From Euzebyales bacterium (GTDB taxonomy: Bacteria > Actinomycetota > Nitriliruptoria > Euzebyales > JAHELV01), in the NCBI GenBank assembly GCA_036374135.1, contig DASUUK010000013.1, positions 1-45,370 on the forward strand: DNA of 45,370 nt, read 5' to 3'. Within the stretch, counting starts at the first letter, position 1. Each line of letters begins with the position of its first letter. Of this stretch, positions 1-8,758 are shown piece by piece. The position numbers and the translations under genes were made by a program. The notes beneath the pieces are model-generated. The model saw only the letters and a list, made by a program, of their open reading frames with translations, was not told where the DNA came from and ran no database searches.

Positions 1-372
1 GAAGATCGTCCACTGCAGCGGGATGAACAACGCCGTCCCGAACGTCGTCAGCATCACCACGAGCGACCCGGTCGAGGTGTGTTCGGTGAGCCGTGCCACG
101 GCCAGGCGGTCGATGATCAGCTCGGCACCGATGACGAACAGCAGGCCGGCGATCACCGACAGCGGGACGGCCTCGGCCAGGTCGCCGAGGAGCAGTACGA
201 GCAGTGCCAGCCACACCGCGGCGAACACCCTGCCCCAGCGGCCGTCCGCACCTCCGCCGACCGAGATCCCCGTCCGCGTCAGCGAGCCCCCGGTCGGCAT
301 CGAGGTCGTGCAGCCGCCGGACCCCGACTTCCCGATCCTCACACCCGCCGACCCGTCTTGACGGCCGCCCAT
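1..372 (-). pseudogene. SulP-family anion transporter, N-terminally truncated remnant (runs off left edge)
   Basis: Reading the minus strand gives an open frame that covers the last membrane segments of a SulP (SLC26-type) transporter. The family signature MPTGGSLTRTGISVGGGA is followed by three hydrophobic stretches (VFAAVWLALLVLL, VIAGLLFVIGAELII, LVVMLTTFGTALFI). It aligns with the MPVGGS...INVGAGA region of the intact SulP on the other strand just to the right, but is a different sequence. Homology starts near position 327. The first eight or nine membrane helices that should precede it are missing, and the DNA there is the start of the divergent intact gene. The ATG at 370-372 is open but adds only non-family residues. 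The frame continues past position 1, so the C-terminus is not visible. I infer a gene cut by a deletion or inversion; a functional half-transporter is unlikely. Confidence 0.65.
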
Positions 373-414
373 CGCACCTGGACGATCTCCGAACGACCGT
401 GCAAGGTCCCGACC

Positions 415-2199
415 GTGAGCGGTGACACGGGGCGGGATCGCGTTCGACGGTGCTGGGCGCAGGTCCGCCCGCCACCCGGCGCACTGGGTCCTGCCTCCAC
501 GGCCGGCATCACCGGTGCCATCGGCGGCGTTCCGGATGGCATGGCCGCGGCCACGCTGGTCGGGGTCAACCCGATCCACGGGCTGTTCGCGACCGCGGTG
601 GGCCGCATCGCGGGCGGGCTGACCGCCAGCTCGCAGCTCATGGTGGTCACCACCACCAGCGCTGCGGCGCTGGCGGCCGGTTCTGCGCTCGCGCCAGTCG
701 CAGGCGAGGACCGGGTGCCCGCGCTCTTCCTGCTGACGATGGTGGCCGGCGCCGCGATGGTCGTGGCCGGCGTGTTGGGATTCGGTCGGCTGACCGGATT
801 CGTCTCACACTCGGTGATGATCGGGTTCCTGACCGGCGTGGCGCTCAACATCATCTTCGACCAGATCCCGAAGATCGCCGGCGTCGACGCCACCGCCCCG
901 AACGCGATCGGGCGGGCGGCCCAGGTCCTGGCCGATCCCAGGCAGGCGCAGCTCGCCTCGGTGGTCGTGGCGGCGACGGCCGCGGCGATCGTCATCGGCC
1001 TCGGCCGCACGCGCTACGCCGGCCTCGCCGCGCTCGCCGCCCTGGTCGTCACCGCCGCCGGTGTCTGGGCGGCCGACGGCGCGGACGTCCAACTGGTCAG
1101 CGACATCGGCGACATCCCGCGTGGCCTGCCTCCGCCGGCCCTGCCCCGGCTGGGTCTGCTGTCGTTCGACCTGCTCGCGGACGCTGCGGCGGTCGCGGTG
1201 ATCGTGCTGGTGCAGGGCGCTGGGGTGGCCGAGTCGGCACCGAACCCCGATGGCAGGCGCGCGGACGCCGACGCCAACTTCGCCGCACAGGGCATCGCGA
1301 ACCTCGCCGCTGGGCTCTTCCGTGGCATGCCCGTGGGAGGATCCGTCGGCCAGACGGCCATCAACGTCGGCGCCGGCGCACGCGACCGCTGGGCGACGAT
1401 CGCATCCGGAGTGTGGGTGCTCGTCGTCCTGGTGGCGTTGTCACCGGCGGTCGGGCTGGTGCCGATGCCGACGCTCGCCACGCTGCTGGTCGTCGCGTCG
1501 GCCGCGGCGATCCGTCGACGTCAGATCGCGACCATCTGGCGCGCGGGCCGGCAGTCCCAGATCGCGATGATCACGACGTTCGCCAGCACCCTGCTGCTGC
1601 CGGTCGCCGCAGCCGTCGGGATCGGCGTGGCCATCTCGCTGCTGCTGCAGGCCAACCGCGAGTCGATCGACCTGCGGGTCGTCGAACTCGTCGGCCTACC
1701 GGACGGCCGCTTCCGAGAGCAGGCGCCGCCCGCCACCCTCCCCGACGACGCCGCGACGGTGCTGGACGTGCACGGCAGCCTGTTCTACGCCGGCGCGCGC
1801 GCACTGGAAGCCTCGCTGCCGGACACCGCCGGTGTACACGCCCCCGTCGTCGTCCTGCGAATGCGGGGGCGAGCGACCCTCGGCGCCACCGCGTTCACGG
1901 TGCTGGCCGGCTACGCCGCACGGCTGGACGTGCAGGGCGGACGGCTGTACGTCAGCGGCGTCGATCCGCGACTGGTCGCCAGGTTCCACCACGTCGTCGA
2001 CGCCGACGTCCAGCGGCGCATGGACGTCTACGAGGCGGAATCGGTACTGGGCGACTCCACGCGCCGTGCTCTCCACGACGCCGAGGCCTGGCTGCTCAGG
2101 GCGAGCCCCGACGCAGCCGACGAGGGCGACACACCGCCGCGCGCCGCGCCGCTGACCCGCGCATGGCGCTGGGTCCGGGACCGGTCGCTCCGGCGGTGA
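415..2199 (+). CDS. SulP-family sulfate/anion permease with C-terminal STAS-like domain
   Basis: This 594-residue integral membrane protein resembles SulP permeases, which take up sulfate, bicarbonate or other anions. The N-terminal family region (GVPDGMAAATLVGVNPIHGLFA, residues about 40-60) is present. Many hydrophobic helices follow, then the MPVGGSVGQTAINVGAGA signature near residue 305. A C-terminal STAS-like segment (TVLDVHGSLFYAGA..., residues about 445-530) regulates transport in this family. The open frame extends upstream to position 79, but that part is antisense to the SulP remnant. I chose the GTG at 415 because it has AAGG eight bases upstream and gives a normal-length N-terminus. 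The substrate cannot be told from sequence. No sulfate-assimilation or carbonic anhydrase gene is adjacent. Confidence 0.85.
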   Translation: MSGDTGRDRVRRCWAQVRPPPGALGPASTAGITGAIGGVPDGMAAATLVGVNPIHGLFATAVGRIAGGLTASSQLMVVTTTSAAALAAGSALAPVAGEDRVPALFLLTMVAGAAMVVAGVLGFGRLTGFVSHSVMIGFLTGVALNIIFDQIPKIAGVDATAPNAIGRAAQVLADPRQAQLASVVVAATAAAIVIGLGRTRYAGLAALAALVVTAAGVWAADGADVQLVSDIGDIPRGLPPPALPRLGLLSFDLLADAAAVAVIVLVQGAGVAESAPNPDGRRADADANFAAQGIANLAAGLFRGMPVGGSVGQTAINVGAGARDRWATIASGVWVLVVLVALSPAVGLVPMPTLATLLVVASAAAIRRRQIATIWRAGRQSQIAMITTFASTLLLPVAAAVGIGVAISLLLQANRESIDLRVVELVGLPDGRFREQAPPATLPDDAATVLDVHGSLFYAGARALEASLPDTAGVHAPVVVLRMRGRATLGATAFTVLAGYAARLDVQGGRLYVSGVDPRLVARFHHVVDADVQRRMDVYEAESVLGDSTRRALHDAEAWLLRASPDAADEGDTPPRAAPLTRAWRWVRDRSLRR

Positions 2200-2206
2200 T
2201 CCGCGA

Positions 2207-2224
2207 CCGCCACAGCTTCGGCGG
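2207..2224. terminator. Weak hairpin between convergent genes
   Basis: CCGCC and GGCGG form a 5-bp stem with an 8-base loop in the 37-bp gap between the convergent SulP and S66 genes. No T-tract is visible, as is common in high-GC actinobacteria. The call rests on position as much as structure. Confidence 0.25.
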
Positions 2225-2236
2225 CCGCAGACGGCC

Positions 2237-3286
2237 TCAGTAGGTCACCGTGATGCGTTGCTGCTGCGGATCCACAACGACCCGCCCGCCGTGCGGCATG
2301 ACGAACTGCGGATCCGTGTGACCGATGTCGACGTCGGTCACGACGACCGCGTCGGGGTTGTACTCCTCGACCGCGCGGAGCACTGCCTCGCGCTGCTGCC
2401 GGGCGTACTCGGCCTTCCGCGCCGGTGGGTTCGGCTGCTCGAACGACCACGCCTTGGCACGCCCCCACAGGATCGCCGGGAACATCTGGAGCAGGCCGCG
2501 CTCACCCATGGTCATCAGCACGCGGTAGACGTACGTCGCGTCCGGTAGCTCCTCGGATGTCTCCAGGAACAGTACGGATCCTTCGTACTGCCACACGTCC
2601 CGCAGGTAGCGCCCGACGCGCAACTGGAAGTCGACGATCTCCAGGCAGCCGCCCCACGCGGGGCCATCCACCGAAGATTCCGATCCGTGCCACGACCAGG
2701 GCGAAGCCACCTGTGCCGGCGGCTCCTTCTCGAGGGTGGTGGGGTCGGCCCAGTCGCGGTCCTCGTCGGTGTACGTGGCTGGTGTAGACAGCTCGAAGTC
2801 GCCGTGGGTGAACAGCGCACGGCGCAGCGATTCGCTGGTGTCCGGGTGCATCGCGCCCGCCCGACCCCACTGCACCATCACCGCCCCGCCGTGGTAGCCC
2901 ACGATCCCGATGTCCCAGAGCAGGTGGAGCACGTTGGTGTTGTCGCTGAAGCCGAAGAACGGCTTGGGGTTGTCGCGCAGCACCGCGCGGTCCAGATGAC
3001 TCAGCAGCTTGATCTCGTCGTCGCCGCCGATGCTGGTGATCACCGCGGCGATGTCCGGATCGGCGAAGGCCGCATGCACGTCGGCCGCGCGGGCCTCCAG
3101 CGAGGCGCCCATCTGGCGGGTCGTCGGATACTCCACGGGCTCGAGGCGGAAGTCGTCGCGCATCCGCTGCAGACCGAGGTCGAACGGTGCCGGGAACATG
3201 CCGGGCAGCCCTGAGGAGGGTGAGAGGACCGCGACGCGGTCACCCGGGGACGGCTTGGACGGATGGATGAATTCACGGCCGGCCAC
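2237..3286 (-). CDS. S66-family LD-carboxypeptidase (MccF/LdcA-like)
   Basis: This 349-residue cytosolic serine peptidase belongs to family S66. The family cleaves L,D bonds of peptidoglycan tetrapeptides (LdcA) or detoxifies aminoacyl-nucleotide antibiotics such as microcin C (MccF). The N-terminal PGDRVAVLSPSSG and the IGGDD segment (residues 87-91) match the family. The expected catalytic residues are visible: Ser114 in GFSDNT, Glu242 in LFLETSEE and His323 in DIGHTDPQ. The start is GTG, with GGGAGGG seven bases upstream. The neighbours are unrelated genes, so it looks monocistronic. Subfamily (cell-wall recycling or self-immunity) is not decided by sequence; the MccF-like long form with an inserted loop seems closer. 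Confidence 0.85.
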   Translation of the reverse strand: MAGREFIHPSKPSPGDRVAVLSPSSGLPGMFPAPFDLGLQRMRDDFRLEPVEYPTTRQMGASLEARAADVHAAFADPDIAAVITSIGGDDEIKLLSHLDRAVLRDNPKPFFGFSDNTNVLHLLWDIGIVGYHGGAVMVQWGRAGAMHPDTSESLRRALFTHGDFELSTPATYTDEDRDWADPTTLEKEPPAQVASPWSWHGSESSVDGPAWGGCLEIVDFQLRVGRYLRDVWQYEGSVLFLETSEELPDATYVYRVLMTMGERGLLQMFPAILWGRAKAWSFEQPNPPARKAEYARQQREAVLRAVEEYNPDAVVVTDVDIGHTDPQFVMPHGGRVVVDPQQQRITVTY

Positions 3287-3461
3287 GCCACTGCCCTCCC
3301 AGCGTCCAAACTCGACGTCGATGGATCATAGAGCCGCCACACGGACGTCAGCGCACCGACCAGCGGCACATGGGCGAGGGCCAGCCACCAAGCCCTCGAC
3401 AGCGACGCCGTCCGGTGCAAGCATGAGCGCACCATCGGGGTCGGTTTCGGGAGGTCGTCCC

Positions 3462-4997
3462 ATGTCGCGCTTCCGTCTGTGGATCCGTTCGGCTCTGCTC
3501 GCCGCTGCTGTCACGCTGCTCATGGCCATCGGCGCCGTCGCCGGCGCCGCCGATCCGATCAGTGGTCTGAGCCCCTATCCCGACGGCGGTGAACCCACCG
3601 ACCCCCAGGCCGTCACGGCGTGCAACGGCGCACCCCAGACCGGCGTGCTGTACCGGAACAGCGAGACCGAGCCGTACATCGCGGTCAACCCGACCGACCC
3701 GCTGAACATGATCGCCGCGTGGCATCAGGACCGGTGGAGCAACGGCTCCGCCCAAGGCGTCGGAGCCGCGTACACAACCGACGGCGGCACGACCTGGACC
3801 TTCGTCAACATCCCGTTCACCCGCTGCTCGGGCGGCCAGCCGGGATCGGCCGGTGACTTCGAGCGCGCGTCGGATCCGTGGGTCAGCTTCGGACCGGACG
3901 GCACCGCCCACTACATGGCGCTTGTGTCCAACAACTCCAACAACGAGAACGGGATGGCGGTCGCCCGCTCGACCAACGGTGGCATGACGTGGACAGCACC
4001 GCAGATCATCAAGAAGAACCCTGCGCAGGACCCGGTGGGTGCATCGCTGTTCCACGACAAGAACACCATCACCGCGGACCCACACGACCCCGATCTGGTC
4101 TACGCCACATGGACGCTGTTCCGGGGAGGATCGTGGTCACTGGTCGTGGCGCGTTCGACTGACGGCGGCGAGACGTGGGGCCCCGCGCGCCCGGTCAGCA
4201 CGATCGAGCCCATCGACCCGTCGCAGGTGGCGTTCTTCCGCCAGGGCGCCCAGATCGTGGTCCTGCCCGACGGCACCCTGATCAACGCGTTCTTCCGCAT
4301 CCTGCTCGACCAGAAGAACGTCATGATCGACTTCGAACAGGCGATCTTCCGGTCATTCGACCAGGGACGGCACTGGGAGCGGATGGACACCGTCGTGAGC
4401 GACTTCGTTCCGGCATCCGCGTTCGACCCTGAGTTCGAGATTCCGGTGCGCGACGCCGGCGAGCTCCCCGACATCACGGTCAACCGGGAGTCGGGTGACC
4501 TGTATGCGACGTGGCAGACCCAGAGCAGCGAGGGTCTCGTCAATGTCGTCGTGGCACGTTCGACCGATGGCGGCAGCACCTGGTCAGCGCCGGTGCCCGT
4601 CAGCATCGACCCGAACGTGCAGGCCTTCCTGCCAGCGGTGTCGGTCAACGACGACGGCACCGTTGGCGTGCTGTTCTACGACTTCCGACGCGACACGCTC
4701 GGCGATGACGTGCTCAGCACCGACGTCCACCTGGCGCTGTTCAACGCCGACCTGTCGACACGGGACGAGCAAACGTTGACGTCGATGTCGTTCGACATGC
4801 GCCAGATGCTGCTGACCGGTGACCGCGGGTACTTCCCCGGCGACTACGTGGGCCTGGACACGGCGGACGGCGACTTCGTCGCGGCGTTCACGGTGGCCAA
4901 CAACCTCGGGTTGCCGGTCGACTTCCCGCAGCCGGCCGGGCTGTTCGTCGACATCAACAACCGTCAGGACATCGTGTTCACGCGCGTGACGCCGTGA
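3462..4997 (+). CDS. Secreted Asp-box (BNR/sialidase-type) beta-propeller protein
   Basis: This 511-residue protein has a Sec-type signal peptide: basic residues (MSRFRLWIR), a hydrophobic core (LLAAAVTLLMAIGAVA), then Ala-rich cleavage near residue 30. The mature part is a beta-propeller with five Asp-box motifs of the S/T-x-D-x-G-x-x-W type (TTDGGTTW near 105, STNGGMTW near 170, STDGGETW near 232, SFDQGRHW and STDGGSTW). Asp-box proteins include sialidases and many non-catalytic propellers. I do not see the arginine triad or FRIP motif that would support sialidase activity, so no enzyme function is assigned. The start ATG has GGGAGGT ten bases upstream. An open frame reaches back to 3009 but overlaps the S66 gene. 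It is transcribed away from the S66 gene. Confidence 0.8.
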   Translation: MSRFRLWIRSALLAAAVTLLMAIGAVAGAADPISGLSPYPDGGEPTDPQAVTACNGAPQTGVLYRNSETEPYIAVNPTDPLNMIAAWHQDRWSNGSAQGVGAAYTTDGGTTWTFVNIPFTRCSGGQPGSAGDFERASDPWVSFGPDGTAHYMALVSNNSNNENGMAVARSTNGGMTWTAPQIIKKNPAQDPVGASLFHDKNTITADPHDPDLVYATWTLFRGGSWSLVVARSTDGGETWGPARPVSTIEPIDPSQVAFFRQGAQIVVLPDGTLINAFFRILLDQKNVMIDFEQAIFRSFDQGRHWERMDTVVSDFVPASAFDPEFEIPVRDAGELPDITVNRESGDLYATWQTQSSEGLVNVVVARSTDGGSTWSAPVPVSIDPNVQAFLPAVSVNDDGTVGVLFYDFRRDTLGDDVLSTDVHLALFNADLSTRDEQTLTSMSFDMRQMLLTGDRGYFPGDYVGLDTADGDFVAAFTVANNLGLPVDFPQPAGLFVDINNRQDIVFTRVTP

Positions 4998-5028
4998 CCT
5001 GAACGGGCGATCCTCACCGACGATCGGT

Positions 5029-5056
5029 GTGGTGGTCGCGACCCGGGTCGCGGCCA
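5029..5056. terminator. Bidirectional hairpin between convergent genes
   Basis: The 14-base sequence GGTGGTCGCGACCC is followed at once by its near-perfect reverse complement GGGTCGCGGCCACC, with one mismatch. It sits in the 71-bp gap between the convergent propeller and VOC genes. The stem is very GC-rich and lacks a T-tract. Its placement fits a bidirectional terminator. Confidence 0.55.
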
Positions 5057-5068
5057 CCATCCCGGTGG

Positions 5069-5470
5069 TCAGCGTGAGCTGTGCGGCGCGCGGTCGGCCG
5101 GCTGGAACAGCTCGACCAGGTTGCCATCGGGGTCGGTCAGCAGGATCTGGCGACCACCGGGGCCCTCGACCGTCTCGCCGCGGAAGGTCAGGCCCGCGTC
5201 GCGCAACCGGCCGATCTCGGCGTCCAAGTCGTCGATGACGAGGTGGATGCGGTTGCGGCCCGCGGTCGCGGCGTCATCGGGCGTGGCGCGGGCGCCGGAG
5301 CTCGCGGGACCGGACAGCAGCAGTCGCAATCGGCCGCGGAGCACGTCGGCGAACGCGGGTGCGACGTTGGTGTTGACGCGGAAGCCGAGGTGGGTGGTGT
5401 AGAAGTCGACGGCGCGCTGTACGTCGTCGACGACGTACCGAACGCTCGCGTACTGATCTGACGTGGTCAT
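5069..5470 (-). CDS. VOC-superfamily (glyoxalase/bleomycin resistance-like) protein
   Basis: This 133-residue protein has a single vicinal-oxygen-chelate fold: an N-terminal beta-alpha half (VRYVVDDVQRAVDFYTTHLGFRV) and a C-terminal half ending in LTDPDGNLVELFQP. His and Glu residues at family metal positions (RIHLVID and NLVELFQ) are present. The ATG overlaps the last four bases of the ArsR-ArsC fusion gene (ATGA), so the two are translationally coupled. That linkage suggests a role in arsenic handling or detoxification. Characterised VOC proteins next to ars genes include the C-As lyase ArsI, but I do not see its cysteine pair: no Cys occurs in this protein. Function therefore remains open. 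Another VOC role, such as thiol conjugation or binding, is equally possible. Confidence 0.75.
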   Translation of the reverse strand: MTTSDQYASVRYVVDDVQRAVDFYTTHLGFRVNTNVAPAFADVLRGRLRLLLSGPASSGARATPDDAATAGRNRIHLVIDDLDAEIGRLRDAGLTFRGETVEGPGGRQILLTDPDGNLVELFQPADRAPHSSR

Positions 5471-6252
5471 GGTGCAGGCTCCTGACGGTCGTGTGCGGCC
5501 ATCGCCGCGAGCAGGTATCTGATGCGGGCATCGATGTCTGCTGCGATGCGCTGGAAAGCGGGGTACCCGCCGTCGTCGATCCGCGCCGGGTCGGGGATGC
5601 TCCAGTGGGCGCGGCGTGGGCGGTGGGGGAACACCGGACAGACCTCGCGAGCCCTGTCGCACAGGGTGATCACGCGGTCGAACTCGCGATCGGTCAGTGC
5701 GTCCAGGCTTCTGGGCCGCTGGCCGGTGATGTCGATGCCGAACGCCTCGCGCAGCACGCGGATGGCGTCGACGTGCAGGCGGTGCCCGGGCCGGCTGCCA
5801 GCGCTCGCCGCCCTCACCCGGCCGGCTGTGCGATGGCGCAGCAGCGCCTCGGCGATCGGTGAGCGGGCGGTGTTGCCCGTGCACACGAACAGCACGGTCG
5901 TGTCCCGGACCGCGGTGTGGGCGACCGGAGGCGTCGGTGGCGTAGCGATCGGGCCCAGCGCCGGGTGCAGCGCACGACCGCTGTCATTGAGCGCGCCCGC
6001 ACACCGGTCGAGATCGAGACGGTAGTAGCTCTCCCGACCGTCGAAGCTGCTGCGCGTGGCGGTGACGAGGCCACCGTCACGCAGCAGCCGCAGATGGTAG
6101 GACACCAGGTTCTGCGGCTCGTCGATCCGCGCAGCGAGCTCACGGACCCGGTAATCGCTCTCGCCGAGCTCGGCCAGCAGTGACCAGCGCAGCGGGTGCG
6201 CCGCCAGCTGGATGAACGCCGGCGGCGTTGACACTCGAGGCGAACGACCCAT
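5467..6252 (-). CDS. ArsR-type HTH fused to thioredoxin-type arsenate reductase (LMW-PTP fold)
   Basis: This 261-residue protein has two domains. Residues 10-105 form a winged-helix ArsR domain (HPLRWSLLAELGESDYRVRELAARI; recognition part NLVSYHLRLLRDGGLV). Residues 117-255 form an LMW-phosphatase-fold ArsC with the P-loop C124-TGNTARS, the relay cysteines C198 and C205 (TLCDRAREVCPVFP) and Asp221 in IPDPAR. The seven-residue spacing of the second and third cysteines matches Cys82/Cys89 of thioredoxin-coupled ArsC, which reduces arsenate to arsenite. The HTH domain lacks the ELCVC metal-binding cysteines of classical ArsR, so sensing may depend on the enzyme domain (inference). It leads a two-gene operon with the overlapping VOC gene. 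A palindromic operator lies just upstream. No arsenite efflux gene is in the window. Confidence 0.88.
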   Translation of the reverse strand: MGRSPRVSTPPAFIQLAAHPLRWSLLAELGESDYRVRELAARIDEPQNLVSYHLRLLRDGGLVTATRSSFDGRESYYRLDLDRCAGALNDSGRALHPALGPIATPPTPPVAHTAVRDTTVLFVCTGNTARSPIAEALLRHRTAGRVRAASAGSRPGHRLHVDAIRVLREAFGIDITGQRPRSLDALTDREFDRVITLCDRAREVCPVFPHRPRRAHWSIPDPARIDDGGYPAFQRIAADIDARIRYLLAAMAAHDRQEPAP

Positions 6253-6261
6253 GTGTCGGAC

Positions 6262-6300
6262 GATACATCAAACGAGACTGATGTATCAACTCTAATTGAT
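6262..6300. promoter_or_regulatory. Probable ArsR-type operator upstream of the arsR-arsC fusion
   Basis: Two inverted repeats lie 10-48 bp upstream of the fusion gene's start. GATACATCA (6262-6270) and TGATGTATC (6279-6287) are perfect 9-base arms around an 8-base spacer. ATCAA (6285-6289) and TTGAT (6296-6300) are 5-base arms around six bases and share the last bases of the first palindrome. The AT-rich arms stand out in this GC-rich DNA. They fit a dimeric winged-helix repressor, most simply the product of the adjacent gene acting on itself. No clear -35/-10 pair can be separated from the repeats. Confidence 0.65.
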
Positions 6301-6425
6301 GGAATGTCGAGGAACGACCATCGTCCGCAACCCGCTGGGACGAAACTCGCGTCACGCGCGGCATGGGATGCTCGACGAACGCGGCTGACCCGGCGTGCGG
6401 GGTGCGGGGTGCGGGGGTGCAGCGC

Positions 6426-8609
6426 TCACGGTGTGCGGAACTCGACGTGTAGCACGGGAGCTGCCGCCGCGAGTCCGTCGGACGACACGGCGACGCGTTC
6501 GCCGGTCCCCTCCACGATGAGCGCCAGCGGGTTGCCGGACGACCATCCGGGGCGCGCCACGACCTCTTCGACGACGGGCGCCAGCTGAGCGGTGCGCTGT
6601 GCCAACGTGCGGCTGCCCTTGGTCCACGGCGGTGGTTGCCACGCGACGGACGCGTTCGTCCTCGGTCGCGCCGTGATCGAGTACTTGACCGTCGTGAACT
6701 CAGGTGCGTCGTCCGCTGCATCGCCGGTTATCGTCAGGGCCGTCGCCACCGACGTCGTCTTGTCCGCCTGGAACTGCACGTAGGCATCGAGGATCGTCGC
6801 GCCCGGAGGAATCGTCACCCCGGCGAAGCGCAGACCGACAGCCCGTTGATCGTCACTACCGGTGGACGTGACGTCTGTCATGAGATCGAGGTTCGACTGC
6901 GAGGTCCAGATCCGACCGTTGGACCGTTCCTCGACGTCGCCCATGGATGTGTCGATCGGAATGTCCAGCGTCTGCGGGATCACGGGGTCCGGCGCGTTGT
7001 CGACCCCGACGTTCACCGGTGTCGACGTCACGCTCGTGCCGGCAGCGTTCGTCGCGACCGCAGTCAACGTGTGCTCGCCGTTGACCACCGTCCGCGTGTT
7101 CCAGTCCACCGACCAGCCGTCGCCGGCGTCCGTGTCCGTTCCGATGCTCGACTGGCCGGCGAGGAACTCGACGCTGACGACGTTCGCTGCCGTGGCGGTC
7201 ACGGGAACCGTCCCCGCCAGCGTGCTCCCGCCAGCAGGGCCGGAGATCGACACCGTGGGCGCGGCTGGCGGGGGCGGCGCCGAGGCCGCTCGCACGACCT
7301 GACGCCACATCCGCTGTGCGACACCGCGGTCGTCGACCATCAGCAGCAGGTCCGCCGCGGCGGAGACGGGATCGCGTGGCAGTGGAAGCCTGGTGTCGTA
7401 GATGTCCTCGGCCACCGGATCGCTGACCTGGAACACGCGTAGCTTCGACCACCTCTCGTCGCGGTCCGTCAGCGCATCGATGGGCGCATACCACAGCTCG
7501 GCGTGGGTGCGCGCCGTCGTACCGGCCGTCACGACGAGGAGTCGGGAGGCCGCATCGACAGTGATGACGGGCCGCTTCTGGTCGTTCGCTGTCGTGGAGT
7601 ACCGCTGGATCACGTGCTTGAGCCACCCACCCTGCGCCCGGCGTTCATAGACGATCAGCTGCGGGCGCGCCTTGGACCGGGCGTCGCCGAGAGGTTCGGT
7701 CTCGATGACGACGAACACGCGGTTCTCGAAGACGACCGCGGACAGTTCGTCGTCAGCGCGCTCGCCGCCCTCCCACGCCGGGAGGATCCCCGTCTCATCC
7801 GTCCAACTCGCCGGCGCGCTCCAGTTGGGTTGGTTCTGGTCCATGTGGAGGAAGTGGACGCGGGCCTGGCCACCGGGCGCCGTGCCGTTCTCCGTCGCGG
7901 CGAACCCCACGTGGGTCGCGCCCCCGACGGTGAACAGCACCCAGTGCCCCTCGCCGGCGGCGGCTGTCGTCTTCAGCGCCACGGGGTCGGGCCACGAGTC
8001 GCCCCCGTCCGTGGAGCGCGAGACGAGCAACTTGTTGTCGTAGTTGACGCCGGCCCACAGGTGGCCGTTCGGCGACTTGACGATGGTGACGCGTGCGCCG
8101 CCACGTAGCATGGTCGGGGCGGCGACCCCGCCCTTGCGGCTGGTCTCCACGTACCGGTCGGTGGCGGCATCGTACGAGAAGCGGCGGAATCGCGATGTTC
8201 CGGAGTTGCCACGCGAGAAAAAGGCGTACAGCGTCTTCGATCCGTCGTCCCAGTAGGCGTCCGGCGACGACGCCTTCGAGGTCTCGGCGAGCGCCACTGA
8301 CTTCGGTGAGCCGCCGAGGTCGTGCCACAGCCACCACTCCGACGAGCTCGCCGCTGGCGGCGACGCGGTCGGCATGAAGCCGTCCCAGCGTCGCCGTGCG
8401 GCATTCCACCAGTAGTTGCGCTGGTTGTTGTTCGCGTAATGGCCACCCAGCCCCGCGATATCGGTTCCGACGACCGGTTCGTTGAGGCCGAACGCGTTTT
8501 CGAGTGTGGGCTCAGCTGACTGGGCGCGCGCGTTCGGCGGCGCCGAGACGGCGACCGCGAACGGAACGACGAGCAGGAGCGCGACGACAGCGCGCATGGA
8601 TCGCTGCAT
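6426..8609 (-). CDS. Large secreted propeller protein with Ig-like and DNRLRE-type C-terminal domain
   Basis: This 727-residue protein starts with a signal peptide (MQRSMRAVVALLLVVPFAVAVSA, cleavage near ARAQSA). Residues about 45-440 look like a beta-propeller with one clear Asp-box (STDGGDSW) and repeated Trp/Tyr-rich strands. A Pro/Ala linker (ASAPPPPAAP) leads to an Ig-like domain near 445-535 (TVSISGPAGGSTLAGTVPVTATA, then GEHTLTAVATNAAGTS), as in many surface proteins. The last 190 residues (LDIPIDTSMGDVEE... VTIPPGATILDAYVQFQAD) resemble the jelly-roll domain found at the end of secreted enzymes and adhesins. No catalytic site was recognised. A role in binding extracellular polymers is inferred only. 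AAGGGG lies seven bases before the ATG. Confidence 0.75.
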   Translation of the reverse strand: MQRSMRAVVALLLVVPFAVAVSAPPNARAQSAEPTLENAFGLNEPVVGTDIAGLGGHYANNNQRNYWWNAARRRWDGFMPTASPPAASSSEWWLWHDLGGSPKSVALAETSKASSPDAYWDDGSKTLYAFFSRGNSGTSRFRRFSYDAATDRYVETSRKGGVAAPTMLRGGARVTIVKSPNGHLWAGVNYDNKLLVSRSTDGGDSWPDPVALKTTAAAGEGHWVLFTVGGATHVGFAATENGTAPGGQARVHFLHMDQNQPNWSAPASWTDETGILPAWEGGERADDELSAVVFENRVFVVIETEPLGDARSKARPQLIVYERRAQGGWLKHVIQRYSTTANDQKRPVITVDAASRLLVVTAGTTARTHAELWYAPIDALTDRDERWSKLRVFQVSDPVAEDIYDTRLPLPRDPVSAAADLLLMVDDRGVAQRMWRQVVRAASAPPPPAAPTVSISGPAGGSTLAGTVPVTATAANVVSVEFLAGQSSIGTDTDAGDGWSVDWNTRTVVNGEHTLTAVATNAAGTSVTSTPVNVGVDNAPDPVIPQTLDIPIDTSMGDVEERSNGRIWTSQSNLDLMTDVTSTGSDDQRAVGLRFAGVTIPPGATILDAYVQFQADKTTSVATALTITGDAADDAPEFTTVKYSITARPRTNASVAWQPPPWTKGSRTLAQRTAQLAPVVEEVVARPGWSSGNPLALIVEGTGERVAVSSDGLAAAAPVLHVEFRTP

Positions 8610-8758
8610 GGGAGGTCCCCTTGACGAGCAGCGCGCCCGCCTGCGCGTTGCATTACCGGAACCTATCGGTCGGGCCGTAGCCGCGCCTACCGGAAATCAG
8701 TGAACTATTGCCGCCGACGGATGCGCGGACGTCGTCGCCGACCAGAGGAGGATGACCC

